From NCBI GenBank assembly GCA_964569055.1, contig CAZMSZ010000010.1, forward strand, positions 1 to 45,581: DNA of 45,581 nt. Direction: 5' to 3'. Made by a program: the position numbers and the translations under genes. Below, piece after piece: positions 34,639-42,625 of the stretch (position 1 is its first letter; the number at the start of each line of letters is the position of its first letter). The notes below the pieces were generated by a model that ran no database searches, was not told the origin of the DNA, and was given only the letters and a program-made list of their open reading frames with translations. This stretch comes from JAWLGW01 sp964569055. GTDB lineage: Bacteria > Planctomycetota > J058.

Positions 34639-34693
34639 TCAATCGATTGATTGGATTGCTAATCATTTGATTACACCGCCGTGGACAGGTCAA
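34639..34693 (-). promoter_or_regulatory. Promoter and twin palindromic operators of the PhyH-TetR operon
   Basis: On the minus strand TTGACC (34693-34688) and TCAAAT (34670-34665) have a 17-base spacer. TAATCATTTGATTA (34660-34673) covers the -10 box, with arms TAATCA/TGATTA. A second perfect palindrome, TCAATCGATTGA (34639-34650), lies downstream of the start site. The cluster is notably A/T-rich for this genome. The arrangement is typical of a repressor operator, most simply the neighbouring TetR. Confidence 0.7.
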
Positions 34694-34792
34694 CTCCGTA
34701 GCCGAGAAACGGCATAACCCGTTTGCATACAAGGCTCGCTCCCATGCGACCGGGGCGCCCGCCCCCCAGGGAGCGGGTATCATTCGCGGCCC

Positions 34793-35296
34793 ATGGTCGA
34801 GCTTCGTGCCCCGCAGCAGCGCGTGATCGAGGTCCCGGCCGCCGCCGACGACGTCTACGCCCTCCTCGCCGACCCGGCCCAGTCCGTGGCGCACTTCCCC
34901 GGGCTGCAGCGCATGGTGCGCGAGGGGGAGCGCTACACCTGGTACTTCGAGCCCAAGGGCGCCGGCCCGGTCTCGATCCAGCTCGCGTACGCGGTCACCT
35001 ACATGCGCGACTCGACGGCCCGCACCGTGTCCTGGAGCCCGGTCGAGGGCGTCGGCAACGGCCGCTCCCGCGGCTGCTGGCGCGTCGAGCCGCTGGGCGA
35101 GCGCCGCGCGCGGGTCACGCTCGAGAACGAGACCCGGATCGAGGTCCCGCTGCCGCGGGTCCTCCGGCCGATCGCCGAGGCCCTCGTCGCGCGCGAGAAC
35201 CGCGCGATCGTGGGGACGTACCTCGACAACCTGCAGCGCACCCTCGCCGGCGGCGACGGCCGCCTACGGCGCGGCGAGTGGGTCGAGGTGCGTTAG
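34793..35296 (+). CDS. SRPBCC/START-like ligand-binding protein
   Basis: 167 residues. The N-terminus has the SRPBCC pattern (RVIEVPAAADDVYALLADP... FPGLQRMV), followed by antiparallel strands (YTWYFEPKGAG, VTYMRDSTARTVSWSPVEGVGN, ARVTLENETRIEVPLPRVL) and a long C-terminal helix (LVARENRAIVGTYLDNLQRTL). These proteins bind hydrophobic ligands or act as cyclases or aromatases. No catalytic residues can be assigned. No ribosome site is seen; TATCAT at 34778-34783 ends nine bases before the ATG, so the message may be leaderless. It is divergent from the PhyH operon. Confidence 0.75.
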   Translation: MVELRAPQQRVIEVPAAADDVYALLADPAQSVAHFPGLQRMVREGERYTWYFEPKGAGPVSIQLAYAVTYMRDSTARTVSWSPVEGVGNGRSRGCWRVEPLGERRARVTLENETRIEVPLPRVLRPIAEALVARENRAIVGTYLDNLQRTLAGGDGRLRRGEWVEVR

Positions 35297-35321
35297 GATG
35301 CGGAGGTCTCTCTGAGCAGGC

Positions 35322-35490
35322 TCGTGCCCGTGCCGGTGCCCGTGCGCCGTGCTCGCGACCCGTGTGACGTGCCGGTTTGCCCGAGGGAGCTACCCAGAGC
35401 GCTCTCGCTTGCAGCGCTCCTCCGCCGCAGCGAAGTGGGAACGGGCCACGCGCACGGAGACGGGCACGGGCACGGGCACGGGCACGATTC
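35322..35490. repeat. Intergenic element with complementary GTGCCC/GGGCAC hexamer arms
   Basis: Between converging genes lies a segment whose left arm is a degenerate run of GTGCCC/GTGCCG units (35323-35348). Its right arm is GGGCAC repeated four times (35462-35485). The arms are complementary and could pair around a 110-base centre. The centre contains GCGCTCTCGCTTGCAGCGCTC-type inverted sequence (around 35399-35419). It resembles the cassette at 16035-16317 in build, but the 22-base terminal repeats are not seen. No gene is seen in 35297-35530. Confidence 0.55.
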
Positions 35491-35530
35491 GCTTGGCGCG
35501 AGGACGTGTGGAGTAGTCAGACGAGCACCC

Positions 35531-37852
35531 CTAAGGCGTCTCCACCGCGGCCACCACGATCACCAGGGTCGGAGCCGCGTGCTCGCCCGCCACGCCGGCG
35601 GCGACCGTGGGGTGCGAAGGCGCCTCGCCGACCACCACCAGGCCGGCGCGCAGGTCGCGTCCGGTGAGCGCCGCCGCGACGAGCTGGCGGCGGCGGAGCT
35701 CGGCGGGATCGTCGCTGCTCCACCGCCAGCGCGCGAACGGGACGAGCGGCGCCGAGAGGTCGAGCTCCACGCGGGCGCCCGGCTCGAGGTCCGCCAGCGG
35801 GAGGACGCCGCCCGGGAGGAGCGCGAACGCGCGCCGCAGCGGCAGCCCGGTGCCGTTGGCGAGCGTGACCGTCCGCCCCCGCGCGGCCACCTCGAAGCTC
35901 CCCGGCAGCCGCAGCGCGTCGAGGCGGGCGTAGGCGCGCTCGTGGCCCCGAAGCGGCGCGCGCACCTGCCAGCCGGTCGCCGTCGGCTGCAGCAGGGCCT
36001 CGGCCCCGATCGCCTCGAGCCCGCCCGCGAAGCGCGGCCGCGGCGGCGCGGGCCCCGCGAGGTCGACCACGGCCTCGGTCGGCCGCACCGCGCGCAGTCG
36101 GACCAGCGCCAGGCGGCGCGCCACGCGCCCTCCCGCCGGCAGCTCGAGGACCTGCGCGGAGCTGGCGTAGACCGCGCCTCGCGGCCCCGCGGCGACGCCC
36201 ACCGCCAGCGCCAGCCCGAGCGTTGTGGCCGCGGCGCGCGCCAGCGTGGGCCCCAGGGCGCCGCCCGCGCCGAGCGGCGCCAGCAGCCCGAGCGCGAGCG
36301 CGGCCGCGAGCGCCGCGACTCCGGCGCGGCCTACCTGCGCGCGACCGGGCGCCGGCGTCTCGCCAGCGCCCAGCGCTCCCTCCAGCGCGACGCGTCGAGC
36401 GCGCGCCCGCAGCCGGCGCGTGAGCTCGGCGCGCCAGCGCGGGTCGACGCCCTCGCCGGCCGCGAGCGGCAGGTCGGGCGCGCTCGGCCCGATCAACAGG
36501 CCTGCCCCGAGCGGCTGCACGTCCCAGGGCGCCCAGGGGGGCGTGCGCCGCGGTCCGCTCAATCCGCTCAGGCCGGGCGCGCGGGCGACGGCGAGCAGGT
36601 CGTCCCGAGCCGCACACACCAGCACGCCGCCCGCGCCCGCCCAGGCCTGGAGCGCGAGCGCCGCCTCGGGCCGGCTGGCGGCGCCGGCGCTCGCCACCAC
36701 GAGGTCGATCGCCTCGCCCGACGCGGCGAGGAGCGGGAGCTGGTCGGGCGCGAGCGCCACCACCGCGGCTCCACCCTCGGGGAGGAGCGCCGCGGCCAGC
36801 TCGGTCGCGTTCGGGCCGAGCGCGCCCACGAGCGGGACCTCCCCAGGGACGACCCGCGGCTCGGGGAGCTGGTGCGCGAGCGCTTCCCAGGGCGCCCCTT
36901 CGGTCGGCTGCCACTCGAGCGCCAGCCGGCGACCGCCGCCCAGGGGAGTCGCGGCGAGCGTCGCGGCGCCCGCGCCGGCCGGCCCGGCGTAGCGATGCCC
37001 GAAGCTGCGCGCCGCGAGCCGCCCGCCGCGCGCTCCCTCGAGCTCGACCCGCACCGGGTCGGGCTCGCCGGGCCGCACGTGCGCGCCCAGGAGCGGCTGG
37101 GCGGCGCGGACCTGCGGCGTCGCGCCGGCGGGCTCGCTGCCGGCCAGCGCGGTCAGGGCGCCCAGCGCGAGCGCGGCCCCGCGCCGGGCGCGTAGCCCGC
37201 CGAGCGCGCGCCAGCCGCGCGGCGCGAGCACGATCGCCAGCGCGATCACGAGCGCGAGCACCGGCGGCCCGAGCGGGCCGCCGTCGAGCAGCTCGACCGC
37301 CGCCAGCGGGGGCGCGGCCGCGCGCAGCCAGGGCGCGGCCGCGCCCGCGACGCCGACGTCGCGCAGGAGCAGGGCGGCGAGCGGGGCGGCTGCCGTCCAG
37401 GCCGCCACGGCGGCGACCCAGCCGGCGCGCTGCGCGCGCGGGCGTGAGCCCGAGCCCACCGCGACCACCCCGAGGAGGAGCGCCAGGTACAGGAGGGCGC
37501 GGGCGGCGTCGGCCCGCGTCGCCGCGGCGAACGGCGCGGTGAGGGCGAGCGCCGGAGCGCTGGCCAGCGCGAGCAGGAGCAGCTCCGCGGCGCGGGCGTG
37601 CGCCCCCTCGGCGCGGGCCGCCGCGGCCCACACCGTCGGCAGCAGCCCGGCCGCGAGCGCCAGGAGCGCCGCCAGGGCCGCCTCCGCCGACCACGGCCGC
37701 GCCTCGGGCGCCAGGCCCGCGAGCAGGAGCGGCGCGGCGGCGAGGAGCGCCCACGCCGCGGCGAGCGCGAGCGACGAGGCGGCGAGCCGCTGCTCGCGCG
37801 GCGCGCGCGCCGCCGGCTCGAGCTCGGTCTCGGCGGCCGCCCACGAGGTCAG
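35531..37852 (-). CDS. Large multi-pass membrane protein of unknown function, probable CTG start
   Basis: 773 residues from a proposed CTG at 37852, which has GGGGAG six bases upstream. The first GTG in frame is at 37633 (700 residues), but the 73 residues before it have convincing protein character, including a membrane helix (LAASSLALAAAWALLAAAPLLLAG). The N-terminal 270 residues hold about five membrane segments. A soluble, beta-rich region follows, with EAIDLVVASAGAASRPEA and AWAGAGGVLVCAARDD suggesting an alpha/beta fold. One or two membrane segments come near 480-530, then a beta-rich C-terminal part. The family is not recognised. It converges with the SRPBCC gene across the hexamer element. 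Confidence 0.6.
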   Translation of the reverse strand: MTSWAAAETELEPAARAPREQRLAASSLALAAAWALLAAAPLLLAGLAPEARPWSAEAALAALLALAAGLLPTVWAAAARAEGAHARAAELLLLALASAPALALTAPFAAATRADAARALLYLALLLGVVAVGSGSRPRAQRAGWVAAVAAWTAAAPLAALLLRDVGVAGAAAPWLRAAAPPLAAVELLDGGPLGPPVLALVIALAIVLAPRGWRALGGLRARRGAALALGALTALAGSEPAGATPQVRAAQPLLGAHVRPGEPDPVRVELEGARGGRLAARSFGHRYAGPAGAGAATLAATPLGGGRRLALEWQPTEGAPWEALAHQLPEPRVVPGEVPLVGALGPNATELAAALLPEGGAAVVALAPDQLPLLAASGEAIDLVVASAGAASRPEAALALQAWAGAGGVLVCAARDDLLAVARAPGLSGLSGPRRTPPWAPWDVQPLGAGLLIGPSAPDLPLAAGEGVDPRWRAELTRRLRARARRVALEGALGAGETPAPGRAQVGRAGVAALAAALALGLLAPLGAGGALGPTLARAAATTLGLALAVGVAAGPRGAVYASSAQVLELPAGGRVARRLALVRLRAVRPTEAVVDLAGPAPPRPRFAGGLEAIGAEALLQPTATGWQVRAPLRGHERAYARLDALRLPGSFEVAARGRTVTLANGTGLPLRRAFALLPGGVLPLADLEPGARVELDLSAPLVPFARWRWSSDDPAELRRRQLVAAALTGRDLRAGLVVVGEAPSHPTVAAGVAGEHAAPTLVIVVAAVETP

Positions 37853-37942
37853 GAGCTGCTCCCCGGGCCGGCTCGCCTCACGGGCTGACGGCCCCCGTCC
37901 ACCCTACGGCCTGCGCGGCGAGCGAGCGCCGGCGGGCTCCGC

Positions 37943-38488
37943 TCAGCGGCCGGCCTTCTTGTCGTCGAAGTAGCCCTGCACCCCGCGCGCCATGCTCTGC
38001 AGGTTGGGCACGATCATGTTCACCACGAACTGCTCGATCGTGCCGCGCAGGCTGCCGGCCAGCAGCTTGGGGACGCCCGGCAGCTTCTCGGGGTAGACGC
38101 GCAGGTCACCCTCGATCTGGATCTTGCACCGCCCCTCGCCGGCCTCGAGGACCGAGGTCGTCCCCGTGCACTCGAACAGCGAGGCGCCGATCGTCGGCTC
38201 GAGCCGCCACTGCGCGCGCGGCGGCCCCTGCTCGTGCCACGTGGCGTGATCCTTCCAGGTCAGCGTCTCGGGCTTGAGGAACTTCTGCGCCACCTTGGGC
38301 ACCTTGTCCTGCGAGCCGCGCCAGCGGTTGAGGATGAACACGGTCCCGTCCGGGTTCTCGCGCCGCTCCAGCACCGTGATCTCCTCCACGTCGGAGAGGT
38401 AGGGCACGAGCGAGGGCATGTCGTCGCGGATCAGCAGGAACACCTCGCGGGCGTCGTGGCTGACCTCGTCGGTGGTGCGGAACTGCAT
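37943..38488 (-). CDS. SRPBCC-like protein
   Basis: 181 residues, ATG after GGAGG. The beginning (MQFRTTDEVSHDAREVFLLI) and alternating strands (ITVLERRENPDGTVFILNRW, RCKIQIEGDLRVYP) with a C-terminal helix (GTIEQFVVNMIVPNLQSMA) fit the START/SRPBCC or a DUF2505-like fold, which binds lipids or other hydrophobic ligands. No active-site motif is evident. The fold assignment is by pattern only. It is separated from the permease gene by 51 bases and may share its transcript, as both lie on the minus strand. Confidence 0.7.
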   Translation of the reverse strand: MQFRTTDEVSHDAREVFLLIRDDMPSLVPYLSDVEEITVLERRENPDGTVFILNRWRGSQDKVPKVAQKFLKPETLTWKDHATWHEQGPPRAQWRLEPTIGASLFECTGTTSVLEAGEGRCKIQIEGDLRVYPEKLPGVPKLLAGSLRGTIEQFVVNMIVPNLQSMARGVQGYFDDKKAGR

Positions 38489-38539
38489 GGAGACCTCCGG
38501 TGGGGCGTCAATCTACCGGCTGCCCCCTCGCCCCTCCAG

Positions 38540-39901
38540 TCACCCGCCAGGAGCGCGGCTCTCCGAGAGGTCCGCTGCCGGCGCGCGCCGCGTCGCGGGC
38601 AGCACCAGCCGGTACCAGGCGGCCGCGGCGGCGAGCAGCCCGCCGTACGCCAGCGCCACCCTCGCGCTCCCGTAGGCCACGGTCGCGCCCAGGCACACCA
38701 CGGCCAGCGCCAGCGCGACCGCCGGCGTCCAGGGATAGAGCGGGGTGCGGAACGGGCGCTCGAGGTCGGGGCGGAGGCGGCGCAGCCGGAACAGCGAGGC
38801 CATGGAGATCACGTACAGCGTCAGCGCGCCGAGCACCGACACCGCGATGATCTCGCCGGTGCGTCCGCTGAGGAGCGCCACCAGGCCGACGAGCATGTTG
38901 AGCACCAGCGCCGCGGCGGGGGTCTTGCGCCCCTCGAGCGTTCGCCCGAGCGCGGCGGGCGCGTAGCCCAGGCGGCCCATCTCCAGCGTCGCCCGCCCGG
39001 CCACCAGGATGATCCCGTGGAACGAGGCGAGCAGGCCGCACAGGCCGATCCCGATCAGCATGTGGTACAGCGGGTGCGCCTCGCCCACCACCTTGCCGAG
39101 CGCGAGGGGGAGCGGGCTGTCCGAGGGCTCGCTCGCCCCCGGCGGGTAGACCACGGCGCGCCAGCCGTCGACGCCGACCGCGCTGAAGAACGTGAGCAGC
39201 GCCAGCACGACCAGCGTGGCCATGGCCAGGCCGAAGCCGCGCGAGAGCCCGCGCTGGGGGTCCTCGGCCTCCTCGGCCACGTTCGCGACGCCCTCGATCG
39301 CGAGGTAGAACCAGATCGCGAATGGGATCGCGGGCAGCACGCCCAGCCAGCCGTTGGGCAGCGGATCGCGCGAGAACGCCGCGAACGAGAAGCGCGGCCC
39401 CACGACGCCCGCGAACAGCAGCAGCTCGAACACGGCGAGCAGTGTGATCACGAGCTCGAACAGGGCGCTCTGCTTGACGCCCCAGATGTTCAGCCCGGTG
39501 AACAGCACGTACGCCGCGGCGCCGACCGCGAGCGGGTGCGCGCCGGGGAAGAAGATCGTGAAGTAGGCCCCGATCGCGGCCGCGATCGCGGGCGGCGCGA
39601 ACACGAACTCGATGCACTGCGCGACGCCCGCCACGAAGCCGGCCCCCGGACCGAACGCGGCCCGCGCGTAGACCGACGCGCCGCCGGCGCGAGGGAGCGC
39701 GCACGCCAGCTCGGCGTAGCCGAGCACGAACGTCACGTACATCGCGGTCACCAGCAGCGTGGCCGCGAGCATCCCGTAGGGGCCACCTCGGGCGAGCCCG
39801 AGGTTCCAGCCGAAGTACATGCCCGAGATCACGTAGCCGACCCCGAGGGCCCAGATCGTGACGGGGCCTAGCGTCCGCTGCAGCGCGCCGCGCTCGTCCA
39901 T
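38540..39901 (-). CDS. Ethanolamine permease-like APC transporter
   Basis: 453 residues, about 12 membrane helices. It is an amino acid-polyamine-organocation permease. Its opening LGPVTIWALGVGYVISGMYFG with NLGLARGGPYGML, then TFVLGYAELACALPRAGG and QCIEFVFAPPAIAAAIGAY, closely matches the ethanolamine-permease subgroup. The loop EGVANVAEEAEDPQRGLSRG is also family-typical. It probably imports ethanolamine or a related amine by proton symport. No ethanolamine ammonia-lyase or other eut gene is present nearby, so another amine is possible. It is divergent from the gene at 40024 with 122 bases between. Confidence 0.85.
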   Translation of the reverse strand: MDERGALQRTLGPVTIWALGVGYVISGMYFGWNLGLARGGPYGMLAATLLVTAMYVTFVLGYAELACALPRAGGASVYARAAFGPGAGFVAGVAQCIEFVFAPPAIAAAIGAYFTIFFPGAHPLAVGAAAYVLFTGLNIWGVKQSALFELVITLLAVFELLLFAGVVGPRFSFAAFSRDPLPNGWLGVLPAIPFAIWFYLAIEGVANVAEEAEDPQRGLSRGFGLAMATLVVLALLTFFSAVGVDGWRAVVYPPGASEPSDSPLPLALGKVVGEAHPLYHMLIGIGLCGLLASFHGIILVAGRATLEMGRLGYAPAALGRTLEGRKTPAAALVLNMLVGLVALLSGRTGEIIAVSVLGALTLYVISMASLFRLRRLRPDLERPFRTPLYPWTPAVALALAVVCLGATVAYGSARVALAYGGLLAAAAAWYRLVLPATRRAPAADLSESRAPGG

Positions 39902-40023
39902 GGGTGCTCCCGGCTTGGCGCCAGCTCGAACTGTACTCGCGCGCGGCGAAGCCGAGCTGCGCCCGAGGCGCCGCCACGGCGCGCCGTGTTGTGCCCGCAC
40001 GCTCCGTCCGTCAGAGTGGCTGC

Positions 40024-41874
40024 ATGGACGCTGCCGAGGAGCTCGTGTTCCGTCGCCTCCCGCCACGCGGTCTGCCCGAGGCGACGCTGTTCGGGCTCGC
40101 CTTCGCCTGCGCCGGGGTCGGGTTCGGCTTCGTCCAGGCCGCGTTCCACGACGCGCCGAGCGCGCTCGGGCTCCCCGCCTGGACGCGGAACACGCTCCTC
40201 GGGACGGGGCTCGCGTTCCTGCTCGGCATGGTCCCGGTCGTGTTCGCCGTGCTCCGCTGGTGGCGGGGGCGCTACGGCGTGGCGCGCGTCCGCCCCGACA
40301 GCGTGGCGCTCGAGGCCCCGCTCGCCTGGTTCGTGCCCCCCGTCGTGCTCGAGTACGAGGCGCTGCGCGCCTTCGAGGCCACGCCGCACGGGGTGCTGAT
40401 CACCGCGTACGGGGCGAGCACGGCGGCCCCGATCCGCTGGCTGCAGCGCGTGCTGGCCCCGTTCCTGATCCCCACGCCCGACGCGGCGGAGACCGCCCGC
40501 GTCCACGCGCTGATCGACGCGCGCCGCGGCGGCTGGGCGGACGAGGCGCGCACGCAGACGTTCGCGGGCCCCAGCTCGCTCTGGGCGGCGGCGCTCGTCC
40601 TCCTGGCGCTGGGCCCGCTGGTCGCGCCGGTGATCGCCCGCCTCCGCTTCGAGCAGCCGGTCGCAGTCCTCGCGGCGCTCGCCCTCGCCGTGCTCGGCGG
40701 CGGCGGTGCGCTGCTCGCGATCGTGCTCCTCGCGCGCGCCTGGCCGAGCCTGGGGGCGAGTCGGCTCACCGTCGGCGAGGGGAGCCTGGTGTTCGGCGGC
40801 CAGCGTCATGAGCTCGCCGACCTCGACGCGATCGGGGCGGACGAGGGGTTCTTGGCGGTCGAGTCGCGCGCCGGGCCGCGCCTGGGGCGGCGCGCGCTCG
40901 TTCGGCTGGGGGATCAGACCGGCGCCGCCCTGGCCGCGATCGAGCAGCAGCTCGCGGCCGCGGGCTGCGCGAGCGTGCGGCGCGAGCTCCCGAGCTGGGC
41001 GTGCGCCGCGACCCGGCGGCGGCGCGCTGCCGCCGCGCTGGCCGTGCTGGGGCTCTCGCTGGGCGGGGGCGTCGGTCTGGCGCTGGCGTCGCCCCCGCTG
41101 TATCTCGCTCACACGTGCGCGAGCGTGAGCGAGAGCGCCTCGCTCACGCTGATCGCCCGGCAAGGGGACGGCGCGCCGAGGGCGCTCGTCCTGGTGTTCG
41201 GCCCCGCCGTCCCCGAGCCGCCGACGGTGCGGATCGCCGGCCTGTGGGAGCAGCGACTGCCGGCGCGCGCCGCGCCCGCGCTCGAGGTCGACCTGGTGGC
41301 GGGCCGCGTCGAACGAGGCGGCGCCCTCGCCGCCACGATCGACCCCGGCGCCACGCTGATCGTCGTGACGCCGCAGCGAGTGCGCGCGGCGCGCGTGGCG
41401 CTCCCGCGCGAGCTCACCGAGCGCGTCGCCCGCGCGGCCGGCCCAGGGCTCGGCCTCGGGCCGCTCCGGGTGAGCCCGCTCCTCGACCCGCTCGACGCGC
41501 TCGCAGATCCGCTGGCGCAGGACCTCGTCGCCGGGCGGATCGGCCACCGCCTGTTCGAGCTGACCGACGCGGCGGCGCAGCTGCGGCTGGTCTGGGGGGT
41601 GGCCGACGATCAGGTCGTGTTCCTGTCGGTCCTGCTGGGCGGAGCGCCGCTCGTGGTCGCGGCCCCGCCCTTCTCGCCGAACGGAGCGCTGAGCATCCAG
41701 GCGGTCTCCCAGCGCGCGCCTTGCATCACGCGGTCGAGCCCAGGGGGAGTCAGCCTGCAGGCGCGCCGGGTTCCCGCGGCCGACGAGCTGCGCGCCGTGG
41801 TGGAGGCGGTCCGTGCAGGGACGCCGCTCGCGCAGGCGTTCGGCCCGCTGCAGCGCGAGCTGTTCGGCCCCTGA
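40024..41874 (+). CDS. Multi-pass membrane protein with PH-like segments, unknown function
   Basis: 616 residues. There are five membrane segments: LFGLAFACAGVGFGFVQAAF, TLLGTGLAFLLGMVPVVFAV, SLWAAALVLLALGPLVAPVI, VAVLAALALAVLGGGGALL and AALAVLGLSLGGGVGLALA. Between them are strand-rich parts (VRPDSVALEAPLAWFVPPVV with ITAYGASTAAPIRW; SRLTVGEGSLVFGGQRHELA) resembling bacterial PH-like domains. A C-terminal domain of about 260 residues faces the other side. No enzyme motif is seen. The chosen ATG has no ribosome site; a weak TTGTGC-17-CAGAGT ends six bases before it. It precedes the MerR module by 115 bases. Confidence 0.65.
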   Translation: MDAAEELVFRRLPPRGLPEATLFGLAFACAGVGFGFVQAAFHDAPSALGLPAWTRNTLLGTGLAFLLGMVPVVFAVLRWWRGRYGVARVRPDSVALEAPLAWFVPPVVLEYEALRAFEATPHGVLITAYGASTAAPIRWLQRVLAPFLIPTPDAAETARVHALIDARRGGWADEARTQTFAGPSSLWAAALVLLALGPLVAPVIARLRFEQPVAVLAALALAVLGGGGALLAIVLLARAWPSLGASRLTVGEGSLVFGGQRHELADLDAIGADEGFLAVESRAGPRLGRRALVRLGDQTGAALAAIEQQLAAAGCASVRRELPSWACAATRRRRAAAALAVLGLSLGGGVGLALASPPLYLAHTCASVSESASLTLIARQGDGAPRALVLVFGPAVPEPPTVRIAGLWEQRLPARAAPALEVDLVAGRVERGGALAATIDPGATLIVVTPQRVRAARVALPRELTERVARAAGPGLGLGPLRVSPLLDPLDALADPLAQDLVAGRIGHRLFELTDAAAQLRLVWGVADDQVVFLSVLLGGAPLVVAAPPFSPNGALSIQAVSQRAPCITRSSPGGVSLQARRVPAADELRAVVEAVRAGTPLAQAFGPLQRELFGP

Positions 41875-41889
41875 GCCGCCTTTCTCAAG

Positions 41890-41982
41890 TGACACTGTCA
41901 CGGACTTAAGTGCCTGGCGCAGTGAGGTATGAGGACGTCGTTGCGGACCGATCTTGACACTGTCACGGGACACTGTCATAGT
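41890..41982 (+). promoter_or_regulatory. Promoter and three TGACACTGTCA-type operators of the MerR/VIT-VWA operon
   Basis: TTGACA (41954-41959) and CATAGT (41977-41982) have a 17-base spacer. Palindromes TGACACTGTCA lie at 41890-41900 and 41955-41965, and GGACACTGTCA (one change) at 41968-41978. The last two cover the -35 and reach into the -10, placed 13 bases apart; the first is 65 bases upstream. Transcription should start at or just before the ATG at 41990, predicting a leaderless mRNA. Confidence 0.75.
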
Positions 41983-41989
41983 CCTCCGC

Positions 41990-42625
41990 ATGACGCGGTG
42001 GACGCTCGAGCAGCTGCAGGTCGAGGTGGAGCGCGCGCTCTCGCTCGACTACGTGCCCCCGGCCAGCGGGCGCGTGCGCGCCGTCCCCGACGCCCGCACC
42101 ATTCGCTACTACACCACCCTCGGCCTGCTCGACCGGCCCGAGGTGTCCGGGCGGACCGCGCTGTATGGCCGCCGGCACCTGCTCCAGCTCGTGGCGATCA
42201 AGCGGCTGCAGGCCACGGGGCTGTCGCTGGCCGAGGTGCAGGCCCGGCTGCAGGGCGCGACCCCGAGCGCGCTCGAGCAGGTGGCGCGCCTGCCCCGCGC
42301 GAGCGACGCCGTCGCCGCCAGCGCGCCGCCGCCCTCGGCCGTCGCGGCGCCGTCCGCGCGGCACGAGGCGTTCTGGGAGGCCGTCCCGGCGGCGGCGCTC
42401 GTCACCGACGGGCCGACCCGGCAGGCCGAGCCCCGCTCGCCCGAGGCCGGCGACGGCCTGCTGCAGGGCCTGGCCCTGACCGACGCCGTGACCCTGCTCG
42501 TGCGCGCCGAGCGCGCGCTCACCCCCGACGACCTCCTGGCGCTCCGCCAGGCGGCCGGTCCCCTGCTCGACGCGTTGACCGCGCGCGGGCTCGTCGCTTC
42601 CCTGTCCGAGAGGAGCTCGTCATGA
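41990..42625 (+). CDS. MerR family regulator
   Basis: 211 residues. The MerR DNA-binding domain is clear: DARTIRYYTTLGLLDRPE, then GRTALYGRRHLLQLVAIKRL and QATGLSLAEVQARL. It is preceded by an unusual 34-residue N-terminus in which the first helix is extended (LEQLQVEVERALSLD) and separated by a loop (PPASGRVRA). The effector half (about 100-211) has no cysteine, so metal sensing of the MerR/CueR type is unlikely. It contains RHEAFW at 124-129, a motif also ending the VIT-VWA protein, and a helical C-terminus (ALTPDDLLALRQAAGPLLDALT). The stop overlaps the next start (ATGA). Autoregulation by the upstream palindromes is likely. Confidence 0.85.
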   Translation: MTRWTLEQLQVEVERALSLDYVPPASGRVRAVPDARTIRYYTTLGLLDRPEVSGRTALYGRRHLLQLVAIKRLQATGLSLAEVQARLQGATPSALEQVARLPRASDAVAASAPPPSAVAAPSARHEAFWEAVPAAALVTDGPTRQAEPRSPEAGDGLLQGLALTDAVTLLVRAERALTPDDLLALRQAAGPLLDALTARGLVASLSERSSS

